Assembly: GCF_003576645.1 (NCBI RefSeq)
Contig: NC_044931.1
Coordinates: 3,704,615 to 3,768,614, forward strand
Source of the DNA: Ipomoea triloba
Lineage: Eukaryota; Streptophyta; Magnoliopsida; Solanales; Convolvulaceae
Length of the DNA stretch: 64,000 nt
Direction of reading: 5' to 3'
Shown here: positions 53,388 to 64,000 of the stretch, piece by piece
Position numbering within the stretch: the first letter of the stretch is position 1
Layout: each line of letters starts with the position of its first letter
The notes under the pieces: model-generated
Databases searched by the model: none
What the model saw: only the letters and a program-made list of their open reading frames with translations
What the model was told of the DNA's origin: nothing
Position numbers and translations under genes: made by a program

Positions 53388-55209
53388 TGTTGGTCCCAAG
53401 GGGATGGGGTACAAGTCTAGAGGGGGGGTGAATAGACTTGTATAAGATTTTGCAAATCTTTTCGACCTCTCGTGTGTATTGAACTTAGGATGTTTAGGTT
53501 CGATACCTCACGAGGTGAAGACAAAGTTTTATGCGCAGCGGAAATGTTATCCCCTTTTAGTTAGCACGAGTTTGAGTTAGTTCGAGAGGTGCGTTTATAT
53601 GCAGTGCAATCGAGAGGTTAGCGAGAGATAAAAACAGTAAGTAAATGCAAGAGAGATTTTTAAGTGGTTCGGCCAACCCGCCTACGTCCACTCTTCTTCC
53701 AGAAACTCCCTGGAAGGATTGCACTAAAAACTTCCCTTTTTAGTACAATATCGAGCGCTTGAGCTTTGATCACGAAGCCCGCCTCAAGCCTCAGGTTTTT
53801 CGCCCCGCTTCTAGTTACTCCACCTCTCGAGCACTTGACCTTTGATCACCAAGCCCGCGTCAAGCCTCAGGATCTTCACAAGACAGCTCCCAGGTTACTC
53901 CGCCTCTCCAAGGTCTTTCTCCCCGCTTCCAGCTACTCCACCTCTCGAGCACTTGACCTTTGATCACCAAGCCCGCGTCAAGCCTCAGGTTTCTTTCACT
54001 CGGACAGCTGCCAGGTTACTCCACCTCTCTTGCTTAATCCAAAGCAAGGTGTTTTTGGTTGTCACAGTTGAATGTAACAGACTCCAATCTGACCACAAGC
54101 TATCGTTGAATCAACTTCGATGTAGAGCAGCTTTGGTCACCTTCTGGATGTATAACAGTTTAAGCTTTGTAACTCTCTTGAAACACTAAGATGTGTTTTC
54201 TCGCTGTTTTGAATATCAGGATGATATTCCAAGTTGAGCACTTGCACTTGAACGTTTTAGACAGACACTTCTTAAGAATTTCGAACCTCTTTTCTTTTTA
54301 ACTCCTTTTTCTCTCTTTTCCCCTTTTTTCTTCCCTTTTTTTCTTCTGTGTCTTTACGTCCTTATATATGAGAGTAGAGGAATAATTCCGTTGGAGGGAA
54401 AATTATTCCGTTTGAAATTTGTCTCCCATGCTGATCATGGGTCTTGCATATTTTCAGCATATTTCATGGAGTGGTGATCTTGTAACTTGAACCTCTTTGT
54501 CTTGTAGTGAATATTCCATAGTTCACTTTCTTGAGTCCATGCTCCACTTTCGTCTTTTGGTAAAAGTTACTCTTTTTATATTCCCATTATTCCTTGTTTG
54601 TAGGGAATCAGACCACTTCAGCATTGGTGCACCTTTTGACCGTTTGTGGTGGAAATCTGACGTGTCATCCATTTCCGCCCATTTTGAAATCTTCACGTTC
54701 GGCACCTCTTCATTATTCCATCTCCATGATATTCTTCTTCTCCAAACTTTAAGTATGACCGTCATTCAGCTTTGTTGGAGAATTGTTAGTGTATCGAGAC
54801 CAAGGTTGATATCTTGATTGCTTAATGTCTCGAACTCAAATATCGAGAGGTCTATCTCTCGAACTCTGTTTATGTCTCGAACTGGATAACTGTATCGAGA
54901 GGTCCTACCTCTCGAACTCTGCTTATGTCTCGAGACTTAGTTGATGTCTCGCAGACCCTTATTCCTCCAGTGTTGTCCCATGCTTTCTTCTGATCTGTCT
55001 ATATGATTACAACACACGAGACTTCTAAGATGTTCAAACAAATTTACCTCAAGCTTAAATATTTTCCGAGTTGAGCTCAAAGTTACCCGGTTGTATTTTC
55101 GCTCTTGGTTTACTTGTCGAACTTACAGCGTTTTGCCTATGTATCGAGACTTGGGGATTTCTACTTAACAGTTGGTATCATCAAAACCTATTACATGATG
55201 TTCCTAACA
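53388..55209 (-). mobile_element. 3' LTR of Sirevirus copy B
   Basis: Complete 1,822-bp LTR. Minus-strand start TGTTAGGAACATC at 55209, end GGGACCAACA at 53388. TATATAA at 54362-54368. Compared with the copy A LTR it has a long pyrimidine tract at 54288-54350 (plus-strand sense) between the TATA box and the AGGTTCGAAATTCTT word. Confidence 0.96.
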
Positions 55210-55224
55210 ATTTCCCCCTTTTTG
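55210..55224 (-). other. Polypurine tract of Sirevirus B
   Basis: CAAAAAGGGGGAAAT on the minus strand directly before TGTTAGG. Confidence 0.93.
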
Positions 55225-55498
55225 ATGATGCCAACACTTATACTTACTCTATATGGCTGATTTGATAGAAAGAATTAACAAGGATTTTATTTTTCAGCGC
55301 ATATGGTAAGTTTGACAAAATACTCTACTAAACTATGAATAATATAACTCACGCAACACCCCCAGCAAAAGATATATATGATTATAAGAAGGGAATGTTT
55401 ACAAAGTAGAGTTTAGTAGACAGGATTGAAAGAAATAAGACCAAGAACAACATAGATATCAATACATTGAAATGAGATGGAGTTTGGACCATGAGAGC

Positions 55499-58400
55499 TT
55501 ACTTCTTGTTGGCTTTCCTTTTCTTGTTAATGGCTTCTCGTGTCTTGATGGGGTCTTTCGGATTTACCAGGCTTAAGTATTCATCTGTGACATCTAGATG
55601 CCTGTAGTTCCTGTAGGCTTCCCCCACGAACTCACCATCAATTACTCCATCTTTCCACCAAGCAATGCATTCTTCTGGAGACATATTGCTGTGTGTAGAT
55701 ATCCCAGTGATTTTCAGAAGCTTGAATATCTCCAGAGTCAGAATTTGTTCAGTGTCTTCTCTGTTCCCAAACTTAAAGTTTGTCATGAGAAGATCTATCT
55801 TCCTTTCTTCTTCTGACTGTCGTTCTTGTCTTTTTCTTCTTCTTTCTCTGTCCTCTTCTCTCCTTCTCTCCATTTCCAGTGTACGCTGGACCCTTAGGTT
55901 TTCTGCCTGTTTAGCATCCTCCACTGCTTTGCTCATGATTCTTGGTATTTTTGGAGGTGGTCCAGCTGGTTCACTTGCTGCCCTTTTCTTGCCCGTTGTA
56001 TCCCCCTTCTTTTTCTCTTTATTTTCCCCCTTGTTGGCATCATCAGTACGGGAGAGGAGGGTGGACATACCTTCGAAAATAGCTTGAAGTTGGGCAGGGA
56101 CTTGGTTCGACAGGTCATCGAGTATGGCCTTCATCACATCCTGTCGAAGTTCACTGGAATATTGGAAGGCTCGCAGCTCTGCTCGCATCTCGGCTAATTC
56201 AGCCCTCGCACTTGCAGCCTCTGCTCGAGCTACAGCGGCTTCATCAGTGGCTTTCCGTGCTGCATCCTCAGCCCATATCGCCTGTTCGAGAAGTTCGGCA
56301 TGACGGCCTTGGGATTCACTTGTGCCATCAGCAGGCATTGCAGCATTGCGGACCACAGCGAGTATTCTTTCGAGCTGAGCCATCTTCTGAGATTGATCAG
56401 CCATGAATTGACGCACTTCGCCAATGAAGACTTCTTCGGCCTGTTGATCATAGTCAGAAGTAGGAGTTGAGGATCGAGATGTACCTTTCGTTGGAGGGGA
56501 CTTGGGTGCTTCCAGATTTCCACCCATGACTTGCAATTGCGAGTCCACCTCTCGACTGACTTCCTGAGGTTCAGCAGGGACACTGGGATCAGAGCTCGAA
56601 GGTAGCTCCATATCAGGTGCTTCCCGGTTTCCACCTGAGGGATGGATCACTTCTTGCTCTTCACCTCCCGAACCTGGAGCCTCAGCTTCAGCTGCTGGTA
56701 AGGTAGGATTGGCCAAGGTGGGAGTCTCTGCATCAGATGCTTCCCGGTTTCCATCTGATTGAGGTTCCCCCTCAACACTACCTCTCGAACCAGTGCTGGG
56801 AACGTGATCATCTACTGGAGGAGTTGATTCATCGGCAGGTGCTTCCCGGTTTCCACCTTCTTGAACCTCAACTCTCGAACCAGCAGGGTTCTCCTCATTC
56901 TGCTCTTGTTGCTCACTTGTTTGCACTTCAGTATGCTCTGGTGAATCTGGAATATCTATTATCTCAGGAGCAGCTGGTGCACTCCACCTTTCCCTATTAA
57001 CCATATCGATGGGAAAGCCTGGGAGTTGGAGCAACAAAATTTCACCCTCTCGAACTGTCTGAGCTTCATCTGTTGCATTCGAGGGTGTGGACTCAGGTGG
57101 TGGCAGTAGTAAGACAGAGTTAGGTGCCACCTCATGTGCTTCAGAGGTCTCGGATTCACCTCTCGAAGCTACCTGGTCTTCTAGAGCAGATTCACTCACT
57201 TGGGACAAGGGGATTGCTGCAGTTGGAGTAGGAGTGTCAGCATCATCTCGAGCAACCCCAGAGGTCTCTCCTGGACCTCTCGTGTGTTCTACACTTTGTC
57301 CCAAGGATATTGCTGTGGCAAGCCTGATATCCTCTCGAAATTGAGCATCTAGTTCAGGATCTTCTTCAGGCTCGGCTTCATCTTCTTGTGCATCAACAGC
57401 TATGCCCTTTCCTTTGTCAGATCGACCAAGATTACTCCTGATTACTTGCATCTCATGGGCACGGTTTTGAAGCTCGTCGGCTGGGATTTCAGTGAGATCT
57501 AACCAGTTTAGTGCAAATCGTTCCTCAGCCTCCATCTCTGCTGCTCTTGAGATCAATTGATCAAAGGGACCTGTTCTCCAGTTGATCCAGCGAAGTACTC
57601 TGGAGAAGTCGTCCAAACTCGATACATTCTCAACACTTTGATTCAATCGAGATGTGATTTCAGCATTCAGCTCATCAGAGTCAGCAGGTAGGATTTCTGT
57701 TGCTGATGCACACTCCACAGCTTGTTCAGTTATCTCTCGAACAACCGAGAGATCATGTGTCAACCCATCATTCAGAAAAGCTTGCACTGGGGTCCTGACC
57801 ACAGTGCCCTGACCATCAGCAGCCACCACACAGTCTAGATCTTCAGCTGCTGGAATATCTACCTCTCGAACCACCTGTCGTGGTTCCTCAACAATACCCT
57901 GTACTGGATCACTGATCCCAGTACCTTCAACTTCTCGAGCCTCCTCTTGAGGCAAACCAACAGATTCATCAACATCCTCAGCACCATCAACAGCAAGTAT
58001 ATCAACACTTAAAGTTCCTGACAGGGACTTGGTAGGGGGCACTCTCTCAACCTCAGTGGCCAGTGTAGCCTGAGGTTCCCCCTGGGCTTGTGCCCTGTCC
58101 TCAAATGGTACTTGTATAACGGACGGTGTCACCTCTCGAACCTGGGTGACAGCAGCAGTCTTGGTCCTCTTGGCCTTCCTTTTCAATTCAACCCTCTTGA
58201 CTAGGGTGTCCAAAAGCTCGTCATCAGAGCGCTTCTCCTTAGCTGGGGCTTTCCTTTTGCCCCTTCCCTTAGGCTTTGAGGGTGAAGATGCATCCTTAGC
58301 ACCTTTTGCCTTAGCTTGAGGTTTCGTTCTACCCATATAGGTATTCCGATGAACCTCTCGCCCTTCCCTCAGTTCGAAGCCCTTCAGTCTCAATAGAAAT

Positions 58401-59110
58401 TGAACAACAAAGCCAAAACCAACCTTTTTGTAGATTGTCAGGTCGGAGTTGGAAACTGAGCTCTGCACTTGGTGTTTGAGGCAGTCGAAGATGATGTGAG
58501 CCCAGTCCAACTTGTTGTTGTTCCAGATGGCGTGGAGGATTTTCAGAGTGTCCAGATTGACTTCGTCTGTTCCGGACACCTTGCCGAGGATGAATTTTAT
58601 GATGAGCTCGGCGGCTAGGGCAAACCTCTCCTTCAAATGAAATCTGCGGAGGGCAGAGGATGCTCTGGGTGGTGCAGTCTCCAATCGGATTTTGTCCCAA
58701 AACTCCTGCTTATCCATGTTGTAGTCCGATAGGTGCTTGACTGCCTCCTCCGACGTAGCAAAGTCGAATGCTGCTCGTAAATCACCCACAGAGATTGTTA
58801 TGTCTATTTCGTTGAAGCGGCTTTCAATCTTGCCCTTCGTGACCTTGGCATGAGCGAACCATTCTGTGTAGTCGAGGTCATGAATGGTTCGGTAGTCATG
58901 CGTCATGTACCGCATTAGTCCTGCCTTCTCAAATTTCTTCAAGACTCTCTCCGCCATTGTTGGATTTGGCGAGTGGGTGATGAAGCCATCTTTGTCAAGG
59001 ATGCTTCCCGCCTTGACTTGTTTAATCTGAGAGCGTATGTGGTCTAGCTCTCTCTGGTATGCACTGGAGGATGAAGATGAAGATGAAGAAGATGATGATT
59101 CAGACGCCAT
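55499..59110 (-). CDS. Extra 3' ORF of Sirevirus B, 1203 aa, intact
   Basis: Ser-rich start (MASESSS) then a probably folded N-terminal domain (about 15-265; YQRELDHIRSQIKQVKAGSI, GLMRYMTHDYRTIHDLDY, NNNKLDWAHIIFDCLKHQ). Next comes a basic NLS-like stretch (KPKGRGKRKAPAKEKR, about 282-297) and a long acidic region with several GNREA-type repeats (about 730-870). Then a coiled coil (about 975-1020; ARKATDEAAVARAEAASARA), an Arg/Glu-rich helix (MERRREEDRERRRKRQER) and a C-terminal domain (ISTHSNMSPEECIAWWKDGV). No signal peptide or transmembrane helix is visible, so the usual label env-like rests on position only. The N-terminal domain is shared with the family-1 ORF (8914-11382). No stop or frameshift. 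Function unknown; a nuclear or particle-associated role is only a guess. Confidence 0.85.
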   Translation of the reverse strand: MASESSSSSSSSSSSSAYQRELDHIRSQIKQVKAGSILDKDGFITHSPNPTMAERVLKKFEKAGLMRYMTHDYRTIHDLDYTEWFAHAKVTKGKIESRFNEIDITISVGDLRAAFDFATSEEAVKHLSDYNMDKQEFWDKIRLETAPPRASSALRRFHLKERFALAAELIIKFILGKVSGTDEVNLDTLKILHAIWNNNKLDWAHIIFDCLKHQVQSSVSNSDLTIYKKVGFGFVVQFLLRLKGFELREGREVHRNTYMGRTKPQAKAKGAKDASSPSKPKGRGKRKAPAKEKRSDDELLDTLVKRVELKRKAKRTKTAAVTQVREVTPSVIQVPFEDRAQAQGEPQATLATEVERVPPTKSLSGTLSVDILAVDGAEDVDESVGLPQEEAREVEGTGISDPVQGIVEEPRQVVREVDIPAAEDLDCVVAADGQGTVVRTPVQAFLNDGLTHDLSVVREITEQAVECASATEILPADSDELNAEITSRLNQSVENVSSLDDFSRVLRWINWRTGPFDQLISRAAEMEAEERFALNWLDLTEIPADELQNRAHEMQVIRSNLGRSDKGKGIAVDAQEDEAEPEEDPELDAQFREDIRLATAISLGQSVEHTRGPGETSGVARDDADTPTPTAAIPLSQVSESALEDQVASRGESETSEAHEVAPNSVLLLPPPESTPSNATDEAQTVREGEILLLQLPGFPIDMVNRERWSAPAAPEIIDIPDSPEHTEVQTSEQQEQNEENPAGSRVEVQEGGNREAPADESTPPVDDHVPSTGSRGSVEGEPQSDGNREASDAETPTLANPTLPAAEAEAPGSGGEEQEVIHPSGGNREAPDMELPSSSDPSVPAEPQEVSREVDSQLQVMGGNLEAPKSPPTKGTSRSSTPTSDYDQQAEEVFIGEVRQFMADQSQKMAQLERILAVVRNAAMPADGTSESQGRHAELLEQAIWAEDAARKATDEAAVARAEAASARAELAEMRAELRAFQYSSELRQDVMKAILDDLSNQVPAQLQAIFEGMSTLLSRTDDANKGENKEKKKGDTTGKKRAASEPAGPPPKIPRIMSKAVEDAKQAENLRVQRTLEMERRREEDRERRRKRQERQSEEERKIDLLMTNFKFGNREDTEQILTLEIFKLLKITGISTHSNMSPEECIAWWKDGVIDGEFVGEAYRNYRHLDVTDEYLSLVNPKDPIKTREAINKKRKANKK

Positions 59111-60110
59111 TGAAGAAAGTTTGTGTGTTTTGGAGGGAATGTGTACAGCGTCTAAGGATTTGGGGATTTTGGGTATATGGTTTTGAGTTTGAATCCGGGT
59201 AAAGAAGAAGGATTTTGCTTTTATATTAGGCGGATTCGGGTTGGATATATGGGTAGGGTTGAGAGTTTGACCCGTGGAAGGATCCCGGTTGATTTAAAAG
59301 ATGTGAGAAGTCAGAAATACCCCTGATAACGGTCAGCTTATAAGGTATTTTGGTAAGGGTATTTCGGTAAAGTATAGAACGGTTTAAGCTTTGAGACAGT
59401 GGAGTATTGATATTTTAAAATAAGCATGCTCCCACTAATCAAGATAATGCCCTTAAGTGCGAAAAACCGTCAGTAACCGATGACCACGTGGCTAGCATTT
59501 ATGTCCAAAGATAGCCGTTCCACCTCATATATCCGTTGAGCTTATCAAATTCACCTTTCGAAGGTGAATGATCTTCCTCATGAGTTTAAGGATCTTCCCC
59601 CTGAGTGATTGATCCCTAAACCTCCTTATTCTTCCGTCTTGATCTGGTTAAGGATCTTCCCCCTGAGTGATTGATCCCTAACCCTCCTTATTCCTCCATC
59701 TTGATCTGGTTAAGGATCTTCCCTCTGAGTGATTGATCCCTAACCCTCCTTATTCCTCCATCTTGATCTGGTTAGGGATCTTCCCTTTGATCCCTAACCC
59801 TCCTTATTCCTCCTTTCAGAGATATCAGTTTGTTATCTTTCGAAGTGACCTCTCGAACTACCCTTCTTCGAGACATAATGTATGTAGACAAACTGATCGG
59901 GTGACCTCTCGAACTACCTTTCGAACACAGATTGCGAGAGAAACAAGTTTGATTCATTTAAAAGATATCACTTGGAACATATCCTTAAGTTCATTTAGTG
60001 ATTTCCAGATACATTACATATGAATCAATATCCTATTAAATTCCCTAGAAACTTTTGTTTGGCCTTGGTCAGCCTAATAGGAATCTATCGTTAAGGCAGG
60101 AACTAGCCAT
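59111..60110. other. Internal non-coding region of Sirevirus B with 62-bp repeats
   Basis: Four tandem 62-bp units (GAGTGATTGATCCCTA starts at 59603, 59665 and 59727; the fourth has lost 12 bp) against two in copy A. CGAGAGGT-type words occur near 59850-59940. Confidence 0.85.
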
Positions 60111-60606
60111 CTAAAGTCCTATTTGTCTAATAACAGAACTGGGGGTGGCTATTCCCTTTTCTTGTTCTTCTCTCCGGAGCTGCTTACTATAGTTGGGAGT
60201 GACCATCTTCATCGCTAATCCTCTTAAGGTCTTTGGATTAGGTATGATCATCCCTTTGGCTGCTGCAGACCTCAGAAAGTCCCATCTGGTCTTCCTCTCC
60301 GTTTCCCTTGGTTCTCCATTTGGTTGAGGAAGGCCCTTTTCCAGAATGTGCAGCAGTAGGAGTCCCTCTTGTGCAGGACTCTTCTCCCGATTCCAGTATC
60401 CCATCGTTGTGGATCTCCTCGTATTTGGGGATCCATTCACCTTGGATGGGAATAGGATTCTTGCTTGGATTATCAGGAAGCTCCGTAATCTGTTCACCCT
60501 TCGTTGATTCTGGATAGTTTTCTCCTTGAAAATCTTTGGACTTGACTGCCGGTTTCTTTCCTCTATAAAAGAATGGAACATCATCTTTTCCTTTCTTTTT
60601 CTCCAT
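60111..60606 (-). pseudogene. Small ORF between pol and 3' ORF, Sirevirus B, frameshifted
   Basis: Same 164-aa ORF as 48493-48987, starting MEKKKGKDDVPFFYRGKK at 60606. An extra G in the HNDG codon run (GATGGGATAC versus GATGGATAC) shifts the frame near 60400; the rest continues in the other frame to VIRQIGL at 60111. Confidence 0.75.
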
Positions 60607-60806
60607 GGGAAGTTGATGGTATGAACTTCTGAAAGAAACCCTCTTATTTATAGCCCAATAGGGTTACCACTGTTGAGTCACGGGATGCAATATGAATGAC
60701 CATTCAATGCTTGTGTAACTCCAAAGCTGCCATAAAGTTGATGAAACCGCCCCTCACATGCGAAACAGTTCATGGCACTAAATACAAGAAGATAAGATTT
60801 GACCAT

Positions 60807-63800
60807 TCAACCCAACTCTATCATTCCCAATTCTAACCTTAGTTGAGAGAATCTATTTTCACATAACGCTTTTGTGAAAATATCTGCTAGTTGCTCCTCC
60901 GTTGCAACATATTCCAAAGTGATGTCCTTTTTCTCAACGTGGTCTCGGATGAAGTGATACTTAATATCAATATGCTTTGTTCTGGAGTGTAACACTGGGT
61001 TGTGGGTGATGGCAATAGCACTTGTATTGTCACACATAATTTTAACCTCCTTACACTCAACACCATAATCCATTAGCTGTTGCTTCATCCATAAGATCTG
61101 AGCACAACAACTTCCAGCTGCTACATATTCTGCCTCAGCAGTGCTTGTAGCTATCGAATGTTGTTTCTTGCTAAACCATGAGACAAGTCTTCCACCTAGA
61201 AACTGACATGTCCCTGATGTGCTCTTTCGATCTATCTTACAACCGGCAAAGTCCGCATCTGAATAACCCATAAGTTCGAAAGATCCACCTTTCGAATACC
61301 AGAGCCCAACACTCTGCGTACCCTTTAGATATCTAAGAATCTTTTTGGATGCATTTAGGTGACTTTCCTTAGGACTTGCCTGAAATCTAGCACATACACC
61401 TACTGCAAAGGATATGTCTGGTCTACTTGCAGTTAAATAAAGAAGAGATCCGATGATACCTCGATAAGTGGTTTGATCGACCTCTCGACCTTCGCTGTCG
61501 ACATCGATACGTAGAGAGGTTCCCATAGGTACTTTGACTGAGGATTTCCCTTCTATGTTGTATTTCCTGAGCAGATCCTTGGTGTATTTCTCCTGGTTGA
61601 TGAAGATACCTTCCTTAAGCTGTCTCACTTGTAGTCCAAGGAAGTAGTTGAGCTCTCCCATCATGCTCATCTCGAACTTTCCTTTCATCAAACTGGAGAA
61701 CTTCTCGCACAAGTCTGGATTGGTGCTACCAAAAATGATATCGTCCACATAGATTTGCACCAATAAGATGTGATCCCCATCCTTAATCCTAAACAATGTT
61801 TTGTCCACTAGGCCTTTGGTGAACCCACACTGAAGTAGAAAAGAGGATAAGGTATCGTACCAAGCTCTTGGAGCTTGTTTTAAGCCGTAGAGTGCCTTCT
61901 TCAACTTGTATACTTTGTCAGCTCCTACGTCCTTCAAGAAACCCGGAGGTTGTTCAACGTACACCTCTTCTTCGAGAAGTCCGTTCAGAAAAGCGCTCTT
62001 GACATCCATTTGATATACCTTAAAGTCTTTGAAGGCGGCATATGCGAGAAAGATGCGTATGGCTTCGAGACGTGCCACTGGAGCGAAGGTTTCATCAAAA
62101 TCTATTCCTTCCTCCTGACAGTAGCCTTTGGCAACAAGTCTGGCCTTGTTCCTAACAATAACTCCATCCTCATTCATCTTGTTTCTGAAAACCCACTTTG
62201 TACCAATGACATTCTGATGATGAGGTCTCGGAACTAGTTCCCAAACGTCGTTCCTCTCGAACTGATGAAGTTCCTCTTGCATTGCTTGCACCCAATCTGC
62301 GTCGCTTAGAGCCTCATCGATCACCTTAGGCTCTATTTGAGATAGAAAACAAGCAAACATGCTTTCTCTGTAAGCTGATCTGGTTCGAACTCTGTCACGT
62401 ACATCTCCGATCACTTGATCAGCAGGGTGATTTCTCAGCCATCTTAGGTCGGGTTGCGGCTCCTCAGTTGATACTTCCATTGAAGGTTGAGATATGGGTT
62501 GAACATCTATGATCTGGTTTTGATCAACTGAGTCAGGCGCTTTCTTCTTGGTAGACTCTTCATCATCTGATTCTGACTGGAGTTCTGCTACGTCTCGAAC
62601 TATCGACTGCTTGTCTTCGAGAGGTAAGTTTGATCTCTCGATAGACTCTGGCTGATCTTCCTCAGCAGCTTCCGTTGTCTTTGATGGTTGATCTGTTGAT
62701 GCCCTTTCATCAAAGGTAACATGTATGGACTCTTCAACCACCAAACTCCGCTTGTTGAAGACTCTGAGTGCTTTGCTTGTCGATGAGTATCCCAGAAATA
62801 CTCCATCATCTGCCTTTTCTTCAAAAGTTCTTCGTTGAGTCTTCCCATTGTTGTGAATATAGCATTTGCACCCGAATGAGTGGAAGTGGCTTACATTCGG
62901 TTTTCTTCCATTCCACAACTCATATGGAGTCTTTCCAACTCCTTTTACTATCAAGGACCGATTTTGGGTGTAGCACGCTGTGTTGATTGCTTCTGCCCAA
63001 AATCCTTGTGATATGTTGGCTTGCGAGAGCATGGTCCTTGCGGCTTCTTTGAGAGTTCTGTTCCTTCTTTCAGCAACCCCGTTTTGTTGAGGTGTTCGAG
63101 CAGCTGATAGTTGATGATGAATTCCGTTCTCGTTGCAGTAGCTCTCGATTACTTGATTAACGAACTCTCCACCTTGATCTGACCGGATCTTTAGTATCGA
63201 GACTTCCTTTTCAACTTGAACTTGTTTCAAGAGATTTGGTAGGGCAATTTTTGTCTCGCTTTTCTTGGTTAAGAACACGGTCCAAGTGAATCTTGTGTAG
63301 TCATCCACTACCACAAGAGTGTACTTCTTTCCCTTTATGCTGGGTGGATCCACTGGGCCAAATAAGTCCATGTGAAGAAGACTTAATGGTCTAGTGGATG
63401 ATGTATCGGCTTTGCTCTTGAAAGAGGATTTGATCTGTTTGCAACGTTGACATGCCTCACAGATTTTATCCTTTCGAAACGTCACTTTGGGCAGTCCTTC
63501 CACTAAGTTCCTCTTAGTAAGCTTGTTGATAGTCTTGAAGTTCAGATGACTAAGCTTACTATGCCAATCCCAGCATAAATCTTCCTTGCTCCTTGCTAGC
63601 ATACATAGGGATGGTTTTGCAGACCTCCAATCCACTATGTACATGTTTCCTTTCCTTGCTGCTTCCAAGACGACTTCGAGAGATTCCTCGTTCATAATCT
63701 GACATTTGCTTTTGGTGAAGACAACTTTGTGGCCCTTGTCACAGAACTGGCTTGTACTAAGGAGATTGAACTTGAGCCCCTCAACGTAGGACACTCCTTT

Positions 63801-64000
63801 AATAACCAGCTCATTCTTTTGGATTTCACCAACAGCTCTTGTGCGCCCCTTCTTCTCGTTGTCGCCAAATGTCACCAAGGGACCTTCGATAGGTTGGATG
63901 TTCTCAAGCAGTGTTAGATTTCCAGTCATATGTCTCGAACATCCACTGTCAATGAACCACACGTCCCTGGTGTCCTGCAAGGAAATCAAGCAAGTTTAGG
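60807..64000 (-). CDS. Sirevirus B Pol (PR-IN-RT-RH), intact in window
   Basis: 1,060 codons with no stop, from [19 protein letters not shown] (protease, DSG near residue 14) to [11 protein letters not shown]. Integrase zinc-binding region near 150-185; core residues in LHMDLFGPV (about 206), SDQGGEF (about 271) and [12 protein letters not shown] with YVDDIIFGS (about 750). RNase H with DADFAG (about 913) and AEAEY (about 953). All these catalytic motifs are complete, unlike copy A. Gag lies beyond the right edge; its last codons (KLA then TGA) are visible at 63985-64000 region, in the +1 frame relative to pol. This pol could serve both copies in trans. Confidence 0.95.

Noticed and set aside
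1..64000. CRISPR array, bacterial operon, rRNA or tRNA gene
   Set aside because: None seen; the direct repeats are transposon tandem repeats without spacers, and the only tRNA-related sequences are primer-binding sites.

Overview
This is nuclear DNA of a flowering plant, most likely a eudicot; I cannot name the species. Evidence for a plant is one small intron-containing host gene for a secreted X8/CBM43 protein, a kinesin-14 gene fragment with plant-style exons, and layers of plant Ty1/copia, Ty3/gypsy, LINE, CACTA, MITE and endogenous pararetrovirus sequence. Almost the whole window is nested mobile DNA. The only host gene that looks functional is the X8 gene (21751-23229, minus strand).

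Layout. 1-2743: 3' part of a Ty3/gypsy element (integrase C-terminus, a 77-bp tandem array, then an antisense spliced ORF). 2750-5500: AT-rich DNA with Helitron-like repeats, a terminal-repeat-like block, a CACTA-like end rich in GCGAC/GTCGC, and a captured kinesin-14 fragment. 5535-13875: minus-strand, 5'-truncated Sirevirus-like copia element (family 1) with a 2.4-kb LTR, a decayed extra 3' ORF and a decayed RT/RNase H. Its LTR carries a 572-bp pararetrovirus fragment. 14524-19110: decayed LINE ORF2 interrupted by a solo LTR (TSD CCCCT) and a Tourist-like MITE (TSD TTA). 19610-21058: 3' end of another Sirevirus-like element. 21751-23229: X8 host gene. 23806-26121: MITE-like and long-TIR elements. 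26478-39837: minus-strand Athila-like Ty3 element, split by a plus-strand solo LTR (36139-37372) and by a full-length petuvirus-like endogenous pararetrovirus (28783-36018).

The pararetrovirus is the most striking feature. It has a single uninterrupted 2,179-codon ORF (movement protein, capsid with zinc knuckle, protease, reverse transcriptase, RNase H), a tRNA-Met primer site, a TATA promoter, and 125-bp terminal repeats that are identical to each other. It implies a circular genome of 7,112 bp.

39838-64000: a fragment of a family-1 LTR, then two closely related Sirevirus copies facing each other tail to tail. Copy A (plus, 40752-53387) has its 5' LTR, gag, pol and two extra ORFs, but its polypurine tract and 3' LTR are not in the window. 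Copy B (minus, 53388 to beyond 64000) has its 3' LTR, polypurine tract, an intact 1203-aa 3' ORF and an intact pol. The simplest reading is that B inserted into A just upstream of A's polypurine tract.

Several apparent defects in copy A are assembly artefacts around N positions. Others are real nonsense codons. Copy B supplies most of the intact coding capacity.
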